NCBI RefSeq assembly: GCF_004745645.1 | Contig: NZ_SRMB01000003.1 | Coordinates: forward strand, 372,001 to 436,000 | Length of the DNA stretch: 64,000 nucleotides | From: Hymenobacter metallicola | GTDB taxonomy: Bacteria > Bacteroidota > Bacteroidia > Cytophagales > Hymenobacteraceae | Direction of reading: 5' to 3' | Part shown: positions 54,056 through 62,127 of the stretch, in pieces | Layout: the number at the start of each line of letters is the position of its first letter | Position numbering within the stretch: the first letter of the stretch is position 1 | Position numbers and translations under genes: made by a program | Notes under the pieces: model-generated | Told to the model about the DNA's origin: nothing | Database searches by the model: none | What the model saw: the letters and a program-made list of their open reading frames with translations, nothing else

Positions 54056-55408
54056 TTATGTGGCGGCGTCTGGGCTCTGCACCGGCAGGTCAGCTTCTAG
54101 GCAAGGCGTCCTAAACGGGGCCTTTCGGGTAAAGGTGAGTACCACAAACAAGGAAGTGAACAGGCTGACCGAAGCCAGATAGGTGTAAGGAATAATCAGG
54201 AAGCCGTAAAAGGTAGCCAAGTAGACCTTCAGGCTAAGCAGAGCAGCTACGCGGGGGTCGAAACGGTGGCGAAACAGCCAGAACAGGGTGCCGCTAAGCA
54301 CCACCACAGCCGTGCAGGCTAGCAGATGTACTAGCTGCAAACGGGAAATCCGCTCGACCAGCGTGCCGGGCAACTCATAGAACCACGGGGCAAACCCAAC
54401 GCCATTGAACAGGTGCATGGGCACGGCTACCGGCGCCAGGGGGTCAATATGCTGCCACTCGCCCTGGGCTACATCCAGATTTTCGAGTTGGGCCCGCAGA
54501 AAAATAGTGGGGTCGTGGAGCAGAAAAGGGCCGAAAACCAGCACCACCCCGGCCAGGGCCAGCGCAATTGTCCGCCAGGCCCGGGGACCATTTTCCCGTA
54601 GCAATAGCAGCCCGTAAAGCGGCAGCCAGAGCGCCAGCGAAAAGCGGGACAGCAAGCACAGCACGATGCCCAAGGCCTTGACCCAGGAGCTGGGGCTGAG
54701 CGTACCCACGGCCAAGACGCAGTAGTAGCCCACAATCAGGCTTTCTACGGTGTAGCTAAACATGGGCTTGTCCCGAATCACCACGAAATGCAAGACCAGC
54801 ACGGGCAGCACGGACTTGAGCAGCCACTCCGGCCCCGACAGGCCCAAACGCACCAGCTGCCAGTGGTAGGTGACCAGCAGGACCAGTAGCAGCAACCCCA
54901 ACGCCCAGAGCCGGTAGTCGAGCCCGGCCAGCTCAGCCGGAACAAACGGCAGCCATTGCAGGGGCGGATAGTTGGGCAAAAAGGTATAGCCGAACAAGGT
55001 TATCGGCTGGTATACCGGCTCAGGCCCCAGCAGGCGGGTCACGTAGACCTGCAAAGCCGGCAGAATATCAGAGCTCTTTCCAATGGATGCCACGTCGGCC
55101 TGGGCAATGAGCTTGGTGACAACGGGCGTGGTTAGCAGCCAGCTACCTATGGAAAAGCCCAGTCCTACAGCTAACCGGGGCAAAACTGCGCGGGCAGTTG
55201 GCAACGGAGGCCAGGTGAAGCGGTAATCGAGCCAGTGACGGGCGGCCAGATAGCACAGACCCAGCCCCAGGGCGTAGAGGACAACCGGGCTCCAGTAGGG
55301 GCCCATACTATTGCGCCAGTAGGTAAAGAACAGCACTTCCAGCACAAAAAGTAGACTACAGCCGGCCAGTAGGATGGCGCCTGTGCGAGGCAAGGTGGGA
55401 GAGGTCAT
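54056..55408 (-). CDS. Polytopic GT-C-like membrane protein
   Basis: The 450-residue protein has about ten TM segments. The loop between TM3 and TM4 holds a block LGPEPVYQPITLFGY followed by LPNYPPLQWLPF, close to the pattern of the GT87-type mannosyltransferases (family once called DUF2029). A cytosolic C-terminal tail of about 20 residues follows. The first in-frame Met is five codons upstream, but the ATG at 55408 starts the segment that leads into TM1. It is convergent with the aldehyde dehydrogenase gene and has no visible terminator of its own. A mannosyl or arabinosyl transferase role is a guess. Confidence 0.74.
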   Translation of the reverse strand: MTSPTLPRTGAILLAGCSLLFVLEVLFFTYWRNSMGPYWSPVVLYALGLGLCYLAARHWLDYRFTWPPLPTARAVLPRLAVGLGFSIGSWLLTTPVVTKLIAQADVASIGKSSDILPALQVYVTRLLGPEPVYQPITLFGYTFLPNYPPLQWLPFVPAELAGLDYRLWALGLLLLVLLVTYHWQLVRLGLSGPEWLLKSVLPVLVLHFVVIRDKPMFSYTVESLIVGYYCVLAVGTLSPSSWVKALGIVLCLLSRFSLALWLPLYGLLLLRENGPRAWRTIALALAGVVLVFGPFLLHDPTIFLRAQLENLDVAQGEWQHIDPLAPVAVPMHLFNGVGFAPWFYELPGTLVERISRLQLVHLLACTAVVVLSGTLFWLFRHRFDPRVAALLSLKVYLATFYGFLIIPYTYLASVSLFTSLFVVLTFTRKAPFRTPCLEADLPVQSPDAAT

Positions 55409-55490
55409 GAAACAGGGCGGCACGCGCCGCTCCCAGCCCAGCGTAGCAGAGGGCCCAAAGCGGCGCGGAGTGGGAAATAAGCAGTAAAAC

Positions 55491-56972
55491 CTACTGAATT
55501 TTTTCCATTGCCCGCTCCAGATCAGCCAGCGTGGTTTCCTGGAAGACTAGTTGCTCCGTCGACGCCTGCCCGGTTACGGTGCGGCGCATAGCCAGGAAAG
55601 GCGTGCCGTTGCGGTACTGCACCCCAACCAGCACCACTTTGCGGTTGGCCGGAATTCCCTGAAAGGCATATCCATCGGCCTGGGGCTGGGCTTCCGCAAT
55701 AGCCAGACAATCCTCGAACACCAAACGGATACTGGTACCCGGTTCCACATCCACGGGCACGGCAAAGTCTACGGGAGAGCCAGCCGCCAGCGGACGGTCG
55801 GCATTCAGCCAGCCCAGGCGGCTGCAGGTGTACACGCGCCGGTTGTCGGCGCTTTCTTCATCGGCCTCTTCGCCGCTATGCTGCACCACTGGCGTAGGCA
55901 CCACCGAATCGGCGGCCGAGGCTGTAGCTGTAGCATCCGAGTTGGCCAGCCCTTCCTGGAAAGAGAACCGAATGGGCAGTACCATTTTCACTTTTACCAA
56001 TTGGCCGCCGCTGCGAGCCGGCGTCCAGTGGCCGGAAGTTTGGCGCAACACCCGCAGCACTTCTTCGTCGCAGCCGCCCCCAATACCGCGCACAATGGTC
56101 GGGGATTCTACCCGCCCGGCTTCGTCTACCAGAAATGAGGCGTAAACAATGCCTTCCGTTTTGTTCTCGACGGCTGACTGGGGGTAGCGTACCAGCTTGT
56201 TGATATCGGCCGGACCACTGCCATAGGTCGGCATCTGGTCGGCAGTAGATGGGCGGGCGGCCAGGGGCTGCTCGGCGGCCGGACCGGCGGCTACCCAGCG
56301 CACTGGCTGCTGCCCGCGTCCTCCCTGCCCGTAAAACAGCTTGAGCTCACGCCGGCGGGAGGCCGGGCCGGGCATCTCCAGCTGAAACCCTTGCCCGGGC
56401 GCCAGGCGCAGCTGCTGTCCTTTGGCCGAGGCCCGCACCAGCACAATGCCCCCCGATTCGAGCAGTTCGCCTTCGGGTGTTACGGTCGAGAGGTTGGAGA
56501 GCAGCATATCGGCCACGCTGTAGCATTCTTTCAGCTCGACCCACACGGGGTTGGTAGCGGGCTGATTGCTGCTGGTAACCAGTACGCCCGCCGGAATCCG
56601 CACAACGGTGCCCTCCCGGCCGTGTACTTCAGCCGGTTGGGTTGGGTCAATCTGAAAATACTCACTGGCCTTCAGCGTCAGGTCGTGGAGGCGGGCCTCG
56701 GAAGGCGGCAAAGAGGTAGTGTCGGCACCCGGAGCCCGCAGCTGCCCGCGGCGGTACACAATCAGGGGGGCATTGCGGCTAGTGCGGCGGGCCAGCTGGT
56801 GCCAGTCGCGCCGGCTCCCGACGCTGCCCGAAGCCGGGGTTTCGGGCAAGGAATCAGCTAAGGCCGGGGCTGTTTCGACGGGCCGGGAAGCTTCCGACTG
56901 AACAGGTTTTTCGCGCTGGCAGCTGGCGGAAGCTACCAGTAAAAGGGAGTAAAAAAGCAGACGGCGTTTCAT
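55491..56972 (-). CDS. Lipoprotein with an internal TonB C-terminal domain
   Basis: The 493-residue lipoprotein (lipobox SASC, Cys18) has a variable Pro/Glu/Ala-rich linker and then a domain (about 85-230) with VRIPAGVLVTSSN and WVELKECYSVADMLL, a pattern known from uncharacterised Bacteroidota lipoproteins. A TonB C-terminal domain (about 265-345, ENKTEGIVYASFLVDEAG) follows, then another beta-rich domain. TonB C-terminal domains normally sit at the end of an inner-membrane protein and contact receptors; here the protein is a lipoprotein and the domain is internal, so it cannot work in the usual way. A start at 56987 is possible, but 56972 gives a better signal peptide. Confidence 0.8.
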   Translation of the reverse strand: MKRRLLFYSLLLVASASCQREKPVQSEASRPVETAPALADSLPETPASGSVGSRRDWHQLARRTSRNAPLIVYRRGQLRAPGADTTSLPPSEARLHDLTLKASEYFQIDPTQPAEVHGREGTVVRIPAGVLVTSSNQPATNPVWVELKECYSVADMLLSNLSTVTPEGELLESGGIVLVRASAKGQQLRLAPGQGFQLEMPGPASRRRELKLFYGQGGRGQQPVRWVAAGPAAEQPLAARPSTADQMPTYGSGPADINKLVRYPQSAVENKTEGIVYASFLVDEAGRVESPTIVRGIGGGCDEEVLRVLRQTSGHWTPARSGGQLVKVKMVLPIRFSFQEGLANSDATATASAADSVVPTPVVQHSGEEADEESADNRRVYTCSRLGWLNADRPLAAGSPVDFAVPVDVEPGTSIRLVFEDCLAIAEAQPQADGYAFQGIPANRKVVLVGVQYRNGTPFLAMRRTVTGQASTEQLVFQETTLADLERAMEKIQ

Positions 56973-57081
56973 TCGGAGCATACGCATAAAATCACTCTAC
57001 GCGAAAACCGTCCGAAAGAAACGCCGTCAAGCAGCATTTTCTCGTGCTAAGCTGGTGTTAGCGGTGCGTAGCACCCGCTAT

Positions 57082-59298
57082 TTACAGGTTTTTTAGCACG
57101 AAATCAGTCATTTGGCGATATAAGTGCAGGCGGGTATTGCCGCCATAAATGCCGTGGTTGCGGTTGGGGTAGTATAAGGTCTGGTAGTCCTTATTGGCTT
57201 TTACCAAGGCATCCGTCCAGGCCACCGAGTTTTGAAAGTGCACGTTGTCGTCGCCCGTGCCGTGCACAAGCAAGTATTTGCCTTTCAATTGCTGGGCAAA
57301 CTGTACCGGCGAATTATCATCGTAGCCGGATGGGTTTTCCTGGGGCGTTTTCAGGAAACGCTCGGTGTACACCGAATCATAATAGCGCCAGTTGGTAACG
57401 GGAGCCACCGAAATTGCCATCTTAAACAGGTCGGCATTCTTGGTCATGGCCAGGGCCGTCATGTAGCCCCCGAAGCTCCAGCCCCAGATACCGATGCGCG
57501 ACTTATCCACATAAGGCAAGGTGCCCAGGTACTTGGCGCTTTCGCCCTGGTCAATGGTTTCGAGCTTGCCCAGGTTGGCGTAGGTGCTCTTCTTAAACTC
57601 CGCGCCCCGGGCTCCGGTGCCTCGGTTGTCCACCGAAACCACGATATAGCCTTGCTGGGTCAGCAGCTGATGCCACAGGTAGTTGGTGAGAGCAATGCCG
57701 CCCCCAATGTCGTCCTTCACGGTCTGGGAGCCGGGGCCGCCATACACGTACATCAGCACCGGGTACTTTTTGTTGGGGTCGAAGTCGGCGGGCTTCAGCA
57801 TCGAGCCGTTCAGGGTCACCCCTTCCGACGTTTTAAAGCTGATGAACTCCATTTTGCCCAGGTTGTACTGGCTCAGCGTCTGGCGCAGCTTGGCGTTGTC
57901 TTCCAGCACTTTCACCACCTTACCGTCCTTACCGTTGCGCACGCTCACTGTGGTAGGCTCGCCGGCGGCCGAGAAGTAGTTAAGGAAGTAGCGGCAGTCG
58001 GGACTCATGTTCACGGTATTGTTGCCGTGGGCCGCCTCGCTCAGGCGGGTCTTGCCCCCACCCTTCAGGTTGATGCGGTAGAGCTGGCGCTGCAGCGGCG
58101 AGGCCTCGGTGCTGCTGTAATATACCAGGCCCTTGTCCTCATCAAACCCGTCGATGCTGGTGATTTCCCAGTTACCCTTGGTGAGCTGACGCACCAGCTT
58201 GCCCTGCATGTTATACAGGTACAGGTGACGGTAGCCGTCTTTTTCACTGCTAAACAGAAACTGCTTGCCGTCGGAGAGGTAGCGCAAGTCGTCGTTTACC
58301 TCCACGTAGGCCTTGTCGGTATCAGTGAGCACTACCTGGGTTTTGCCGCTAGTGGCATCGGCGTGCAGCACGTCGAGCTTGTTCTGCAGGCGGTTCAGGC
58401 GCCGGATGCTGAGCAGGTTGGGCGTTTCAGTCCAGATGATGCGCGGAATGTACTGGTTGGTTTCGGGGCCCACGTCCATCTTGGTGGTTTTGCCAGCGGC
58501 CACGTCGTGCACCGAAATGCTTACTACCGAGTTCTTTTCGCCGGCCTTGGGGTACTTGTAGCGGTAGTCCTGCGGATATAGCTCGCCCCACACCTGCATG
58601 TTGTACTCGGGCACCTGACTTTCGTCGAAGGTATAGAAGGCCAGCTGCCGCGAATCGGGTGACCAGAAAAAGGCCTGGGCAAACTCGAATTCCTCTTCGT
58701 ATACCCAGTCGGTCGAGCCGTTAATAATTTTGTTTTGTACGCCGTCGGTGGTCACGGCTTTTTCCTGCATAGTGGCCAGATCCGTCACAAACAGGTTGTT
58801 GTCGCGCACGAAAGCCACGCGCTTGCCATCGGGCGAGAAGGTGGCGTAGCTCTGCTTGCCGCCGGCGCTCAGGGGGGTCAGCTTCTTCGAATCCCGGTCG
58901 TACACGAAGTAGGTAGCCCGGGAGCTGCGCCGGTAAATGGGCTCCTCGGCGGTCCAGAACAGGATTTTCTTCTCATCCGAGTTGAAGGAGTAGCCCTCTA
59001 CCTGCAGGGGCTGGCCGCCCACTTGCAACTCCTGGCCCGCCACGAGCGTCTGCACGGCCTTGCCGGTCGTCACGTCGTGCTGCACCAGGTCCCCGTTGTC
59101 GAGGGCCGAGTAGTAGCGGCCGTCGCGCATCCAGTTGAAGCCGGGCACCGAGCGGGCCTGGAACGTGCCTTTAGCCCAGATATCCTCGAGGGTAATGTTC
59201 TGTTTTTGCTGAGCGACGGCCAATGGAGCCGAAATGGGCAGCAAGGCGGGGCTGGCGGTGGCTAGAAAGAAAGCCAGACCAAGAGAGCGAAAATTCAT
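57082..59298 (-). CDS. Dipeptidyl peptidase IV (S9 family)
   Basis: DPP IV removes X-Pro dipeptides from peptide N-termini. The 738-residue protein has a signal peptide (ending about residue 29), an eight-bladed propeller (about 70-500) with the paired glutamates in VYEEEFEFAQ that hold the substrate amino group, and an alpha/beta hydrolase domain. The catalytic triad reads Ser608 (GWSFGGYMT), Asp683 (GTGDDNVHF) and His715 (NRNHGIYGG); spacing matches the family. The frame opens at 59397, but the ATG at 59298 leads into the signal peptide. Periplasmic location is inferred. Probably scavenges proline-rich peptides. Confidence 0.95.
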   Translation of the reverse strand: MNFRSLGLAFFLATASPALLPISAPLAVAQQKQNITLEDIWAKGTFQARSVPGFNWMRDGRYYSALDNGDLVQHDVTTGKAVQTLVAGQELQVGGQPLQVEGYSFNSDEKKILFWTAEEPIYRRSSRATYFVYDRDSKKLTPLSAGGKQSYATFSPDGKRVAFVRDNNLFVTDLATMQEKAVTTDGVQNKIINGSTDWVYEEEFEFAQAFFWSPDSRQLAFYTFDESQVPEYNMQVWGELYPQDYRYKYPKAGEKNSVVSISVHDVAAGKTTKMDVGPETNQYIPRIIWTETPNLLSIRRLNRLQNKLDVLHADATSGKTQVVLTDTDKAYVEVNDDLRYLSDGKQFLFSSEKDGYRHLYLYNMQGKLVRQLTKGNWEITSIDGFDEDKGLVYYSSTEASPLQRQLYRINLKGGGKTRLSEAAHGNNTVNMSPDCRYFLNYFSAAGEPTTVSVRNGKDGKVVKVLEDNAKLRQTLSQYNLGKMEFISFKTSEGVTLNGSMLKPADFDPNKKYPVLMYVYGGPGSQTVKDDIGGGIALTNYLWHQLLTQQGYIVVSVDNRGTGARGAEFKKSTYANLGKLETIDQGESAKYLGTLPYVDKSRIGIWGWSFGGYMTALAMTKNADLFKMAISVAPVTNWRYYDSVYTERFLKTPQENPSGYDDNSPVQFAQQLKGKYLLVHGTGDDNVHFQNSVAWTDALVKANKDYQTLYYPNRNHGIYGGNTRLHLYRQMTDFVLKNL

Positions 59299-59334
59299 AG
59301 AAGCGAAAAAAGTGAACGGCGGAAAGTCAGGTAC

Positions 59335-59342
59335 TAAAGGTA
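59335..59342 (-). promoter_or_regulatory. Possible -7 element of the DPP IV gene
   Basis: TACCTTTA on the minus strand, 36 bases before the ATG at 59298. The last base differs from TAnnTTTG. Confidence 0.35.
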
Positions 59343-59541
59343 CGCACGAAAAGATGGCCCTAAAGTCGAAGTTCAACCCGGGTAGTTGCGCTGGCAAAGC
59401 TGGGAAGTATCAAAAAGTTGCTTTCCTGGCCCATCTTTCGAGCTGGCCGTGCATGAATTCACAGACAGACACGTTACTATCAGCAGATTTCTTTCCGGCC
59501 CGTCCCTCAACTTAGCAGCCCACTTCCGACCTTTGCCTCCT

Positions 59542-60519
59542 ATGCGTCTTCGTTTGCCCCTGGTTGCTTTTCTATTGCTGGGCCTAGTAGCGGCCTCCTG
59601 CTCCGATGATTCCGAATCGGGCCCCAACCCGTATCTGAACCTGGTCGGCAGCAGCCGCTTCGTTAGCACCAACCGGGTCTTGTCCGGCGCCGGCGACACG
59701 CTTTCGACCCGCCTGTACACGGCCGTAGCCGATACCAACTCCGCCACCGACCAATTGCAGCGCCTGCGTATTACGGTGGCCTATACTCCCGGTAAGAATC
59801 CTGTCGTCTACACTCCTACCTACGACCCGACTACCTATGGCAACAACACAGAGGAGCTGGTATTCCTGGATTCTCTTTTGAGCACCACGAAGCCCAAACA
59901 GCAGCTGGCGTTTCAATTCACCTTCAACGCCCGAACTACCTCCGGCCGGGAGCTGTGGAAATTTGAGTCGGAAGACAACCAGCAGCGCACGGCCAGCCGC
60001 AGCTACCGCCTCACCCTGCGCAACGGCGACTCGGCCCTGGTCTACCACCGCTACACGGCTCGGCTGCAAGCGCCGCGCGCTATTAGCAGCCGTAGCTTTT
60101 TGGCCTTACTGCCCGGCCTAACGCTTCCCAAGTTTACCATCCGCAACAACCCCGGTGCCCAGCAGCTGGTCGACCTAATTTACCAGCCCACCGCTGCCGG
60201 AGAGCCGGCCCTGTCCTCTCCCGATTCCTCGGTGCTAAAACTCAGAGGGGCGAAATGGAACGTGAAACGCACTACCCAGCTTCGCCTCGCTAGCGTGGGC
60301 GACAGCGCCAGCTTTGGCGGTGCCAACAATATAGCCGCCTTCACGGCTATTTTTAACCGCGGTACGCTTCCCTTAGCCCCAACTACTACTGGCCCGCTCC
60401 GAAGACGACAACTTATTGCCTTCCTGACGCAGGACAATAAATACGGCCTGATTCAGGTAGAGAACATCAGAACAACGCCAGTTCCCACGCTGGATTTGCA
60501 GATCAGAATCGCAAAATAA
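59542..60519 (+). CDS. Lipoprotein of unknown function
   Basis: The 325-residue protein starts with a signal peptide and the lipobox VAASC (Cys20). The rest has Thr/Ser-rich beta-prone segments (LRITVAYTPGKNPVVYTPTY, a FQFTFNARTTSGRELWKFE block) and a C-terminal segment with FLTQDNKYGLIQVENI. I recognise no family. The frame opens at 59386, but the ATG at 59542 gives a normal signal peptide. It is divergent from the DPP IV gene and ends at a clean terminator that it shares with the opposing FadL-type gene. Envelope location is likely. Confidence 0.7.
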   Translation: MRLRLPLVAFLLLGLVAASCSDDSESGPNPYLNLVGSSRFVSTNRVLSGAGDTLSTRLYTAVADTNSATDQLQRLRITVAYTPGKNPVVYTPTYDPTTYGNNTEELVFLDSLLSTTKPKQQLAFQFTFNARTTSGRELWKFESEDNQQRTASRSYRLTLRNGDSALVYHRYTARLQAPRAISSRSFLALLPGLTLPKFTIRNNPGAQQLVDLIYQPTAAGEPALSSPDSSVLKLRGAKWNVKRTTQLRLASVGDSASFGGANNIAAFTAIFNRGTLPLAPTTTGPLRRRQLIAFLTQDNKYGLIQVENIRTTPVPTLDLQIRIAK

Positions 60520-60526
60520 CAACAGC

Positions 60527-60563
60527 AAAAAGGGCGGCCTGTCGAAACAGAGCCGCCCTTTTT
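60527..60563. terminator. Bidirectional terminator with a CGAA tetraloop
   Basis: A 12-bp outer stem (AAAAAGGGCGGC/GCCGCCCTTTTT) continues into CTGT-CGAA-ACAG, a four-base loop. Only one base is unpaired between the two helices. It serves both converging genes. Confidence 0.88.
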
Positions 60564-60580
60564 AGGAGAAGTTCACGGGG

Positions 60581-62071
60581 TTAAAAGGTCCAGCCTGCCG
60601 TGACAGTCGTCGTGTAGCGGTTAGCATCGACGCTTACCACGGGAGTGTTTTCGTTCAGCGTATAAGGGCTGTAAAACCGCTTGCTGGTATGATACACGCC
60701 GGCTACGTCGACAAAGAAGTTGTTCTGCCGAATACCGACGCCCCCGGTAAAGAAGTTTTGAGTACGGTCGAAGGTGCTGTTCTTGTACGGGTCGCCGTAG
60801 CGGGCGTACCCGGCCCGGAGCCGAAAAATATCAAAGCGCAGTTCGCCTCCCAAACGCACATTCACGGCCGACTGGTAGAGTTGCTGCACATTGTCATTGT
60901 CATCACCGAAATCAATATTGCTGTTCAGGGCCGGGTCGCTATTATCGTTGCTCAGGCGGGCTTGGCTGTAGTTTAGGTATTCTACATCGCCACTAATAAA
61001 GCCATGCTTGCCGATAATGGCGGCAATGCCGCCCGAAGCGCGGAAGGGCGTAGTCAGGGCGTAGTTGTTTTCCCCGGGGTCAAGGGCGTCAGAAGCCGAG
61101 TTATACGTTCGGCCTTCCACTTCAATAGGCCGATCAAACGTAGCGCTCATGGAAGCTCCGTAGGTTTCGGAAAGCGTCATGTACGTAGGCGTCTGGATAG
61201 CCGCGCCAACCCGAATAGCATCGTTGGGCCGGTAAATAGCTCCAATACGCGCGTTGATACCCGCTCCCCGCGTCTCTAAGGTTTCCCGATAGGTCAGGCT
61301 GCCAAATGCCGTTCCGGGTGTGTTGGGCTCAGCTGGCGCCGGGTCGGTTGCCGTCAGCACGCTGGTAGAATTAAACCGGGTGCTAACGATACCAATGGCC
61401 CCACCGATATAGAGCTGGTCACGGTAGCTGGCTCCGTACCCAATATCAAACTGAGTCTGCGAACCGCTTGTTTGCACCGTCTCTTCCTGGTTTAGCTGAC
61501 CAGTTTTTTCAAAATCCCGCGGAATGTACGTGCCGTTGGCGTCGTCTTCGGTCAGGAAAACATTATAGGCCAGTTCGTCAAGATCCTGGTTTTGGTACTC
61601 GCTCAGGCGCTGCAGAATATCCTGTTCCAATGCGGGCTTGCCCTTGTAGCGGAAGTTCTGGTTGAAGTCGTTGATGCGGGTGAGGCCAATAGCCAGCGTA
61701 CCGCTGCGCCACGGACTATCATCACTATCTGGTCGGCGGGTGGCAAATGCGGCCCCCAAGCTGGCCAAATGAAGACTGTTTCGGGCATCGGTGGAGGAAG
61801 TGCCAAAGGCAGTGCTTTGGGTGTTGCCCACACCTATGCCCGGTGAAAAGCTGAACTCCGAACGCTGATACATACCCAGCCCGGCCGGGTTTGTAATCAA
61901 ACTGCCCAGATCGGCTCCTACCGCTACGTTGGCGCCACCAATACCTAATGTACGCGCCGTACCCCCAAACTGCGTTTGAGAAAACCGCAAGGCATCTACT
62001 TCATACTGGGCAAAGCCGTAGCTAGCCTGGCCCATAAAGGCCACAGCAAGCAAATATTTAAGATTTTTCAT
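60581..62071 (-). CDS. OmpP1/FadL-family outer-membrane protein
   Basis: The 496-residue protein has a signal peptide (ending about 22, GFAQ) and the family N-terminal block LRFSQTQFGGTARTLGIGG, close to the ...SLITNPAGLGMY motif that marks the OmpP1/FadL/TodX fold. The rest is a beta-barrel of about 14 strands ending in an aromatic residue (GWTF). Such channels carry hydrophobic compounds such as fatty acids or aromatics. The frame opens at 62110, but the ATG at 62071 starts the signal peptide. The upstream gene at 62128 is on the same strand with a 56-base gap, so both may share a transcript. Confidence 0.88.
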   Translation of the reverse strand: MKNLKYLLAVAFMGQASYGFAQYEVDALRFSQTQFGGTARTLGIGGANVAVGADLGSLITNPAGLGMYQRSEFSFSPGIGVGNTQSTAFGTSSTDARNSLHLASLGAAFATRRPDSDDSPWRSGTLAIGLTRINDFNQNFRYKGKPALEQDILQRLSEYQNQDLDELAYNVFLTEDDANGTYIPRDFEKTGQLNQEETVQTSGSQTQFDIGYGASYRDQLYIGGAIGIVSTRFNSTSVLTATDPAPAEPNTPGTAFGSLTYRETLETRGAGINARIGAIYRPNDAIRVGAAIQTPTYMTLSETYGASMSATFDRPIEVEGRTYNSASDALDPGENNYALTTPFRASGGIAAIIGKHGFISGDVEYLNYSQARLSNDNSDPALNSNIDFGDDNDNVQQLYQSAVNVRLGGELRFDIFRLRAGYARYGDPYKNSTFDRTQNFFTGGVGIRQNNFFVDVAGVYHTSKRFYSPYTLNENTPVVSVDANRYTTTVTAGWTF

Positions 62072-62127
62072 AGGAGGAAAGAAAGGTGGCCGACTAAAGG
62101 CCGGCCACAATAAGATTTCCAGATAAA

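Noticed and set aside
57232-58581. 449-codon open frame opposite the DPP IV gene
   Set aside because: Antisense shadow of a gene with complete catalytic residues; no recognisable product.
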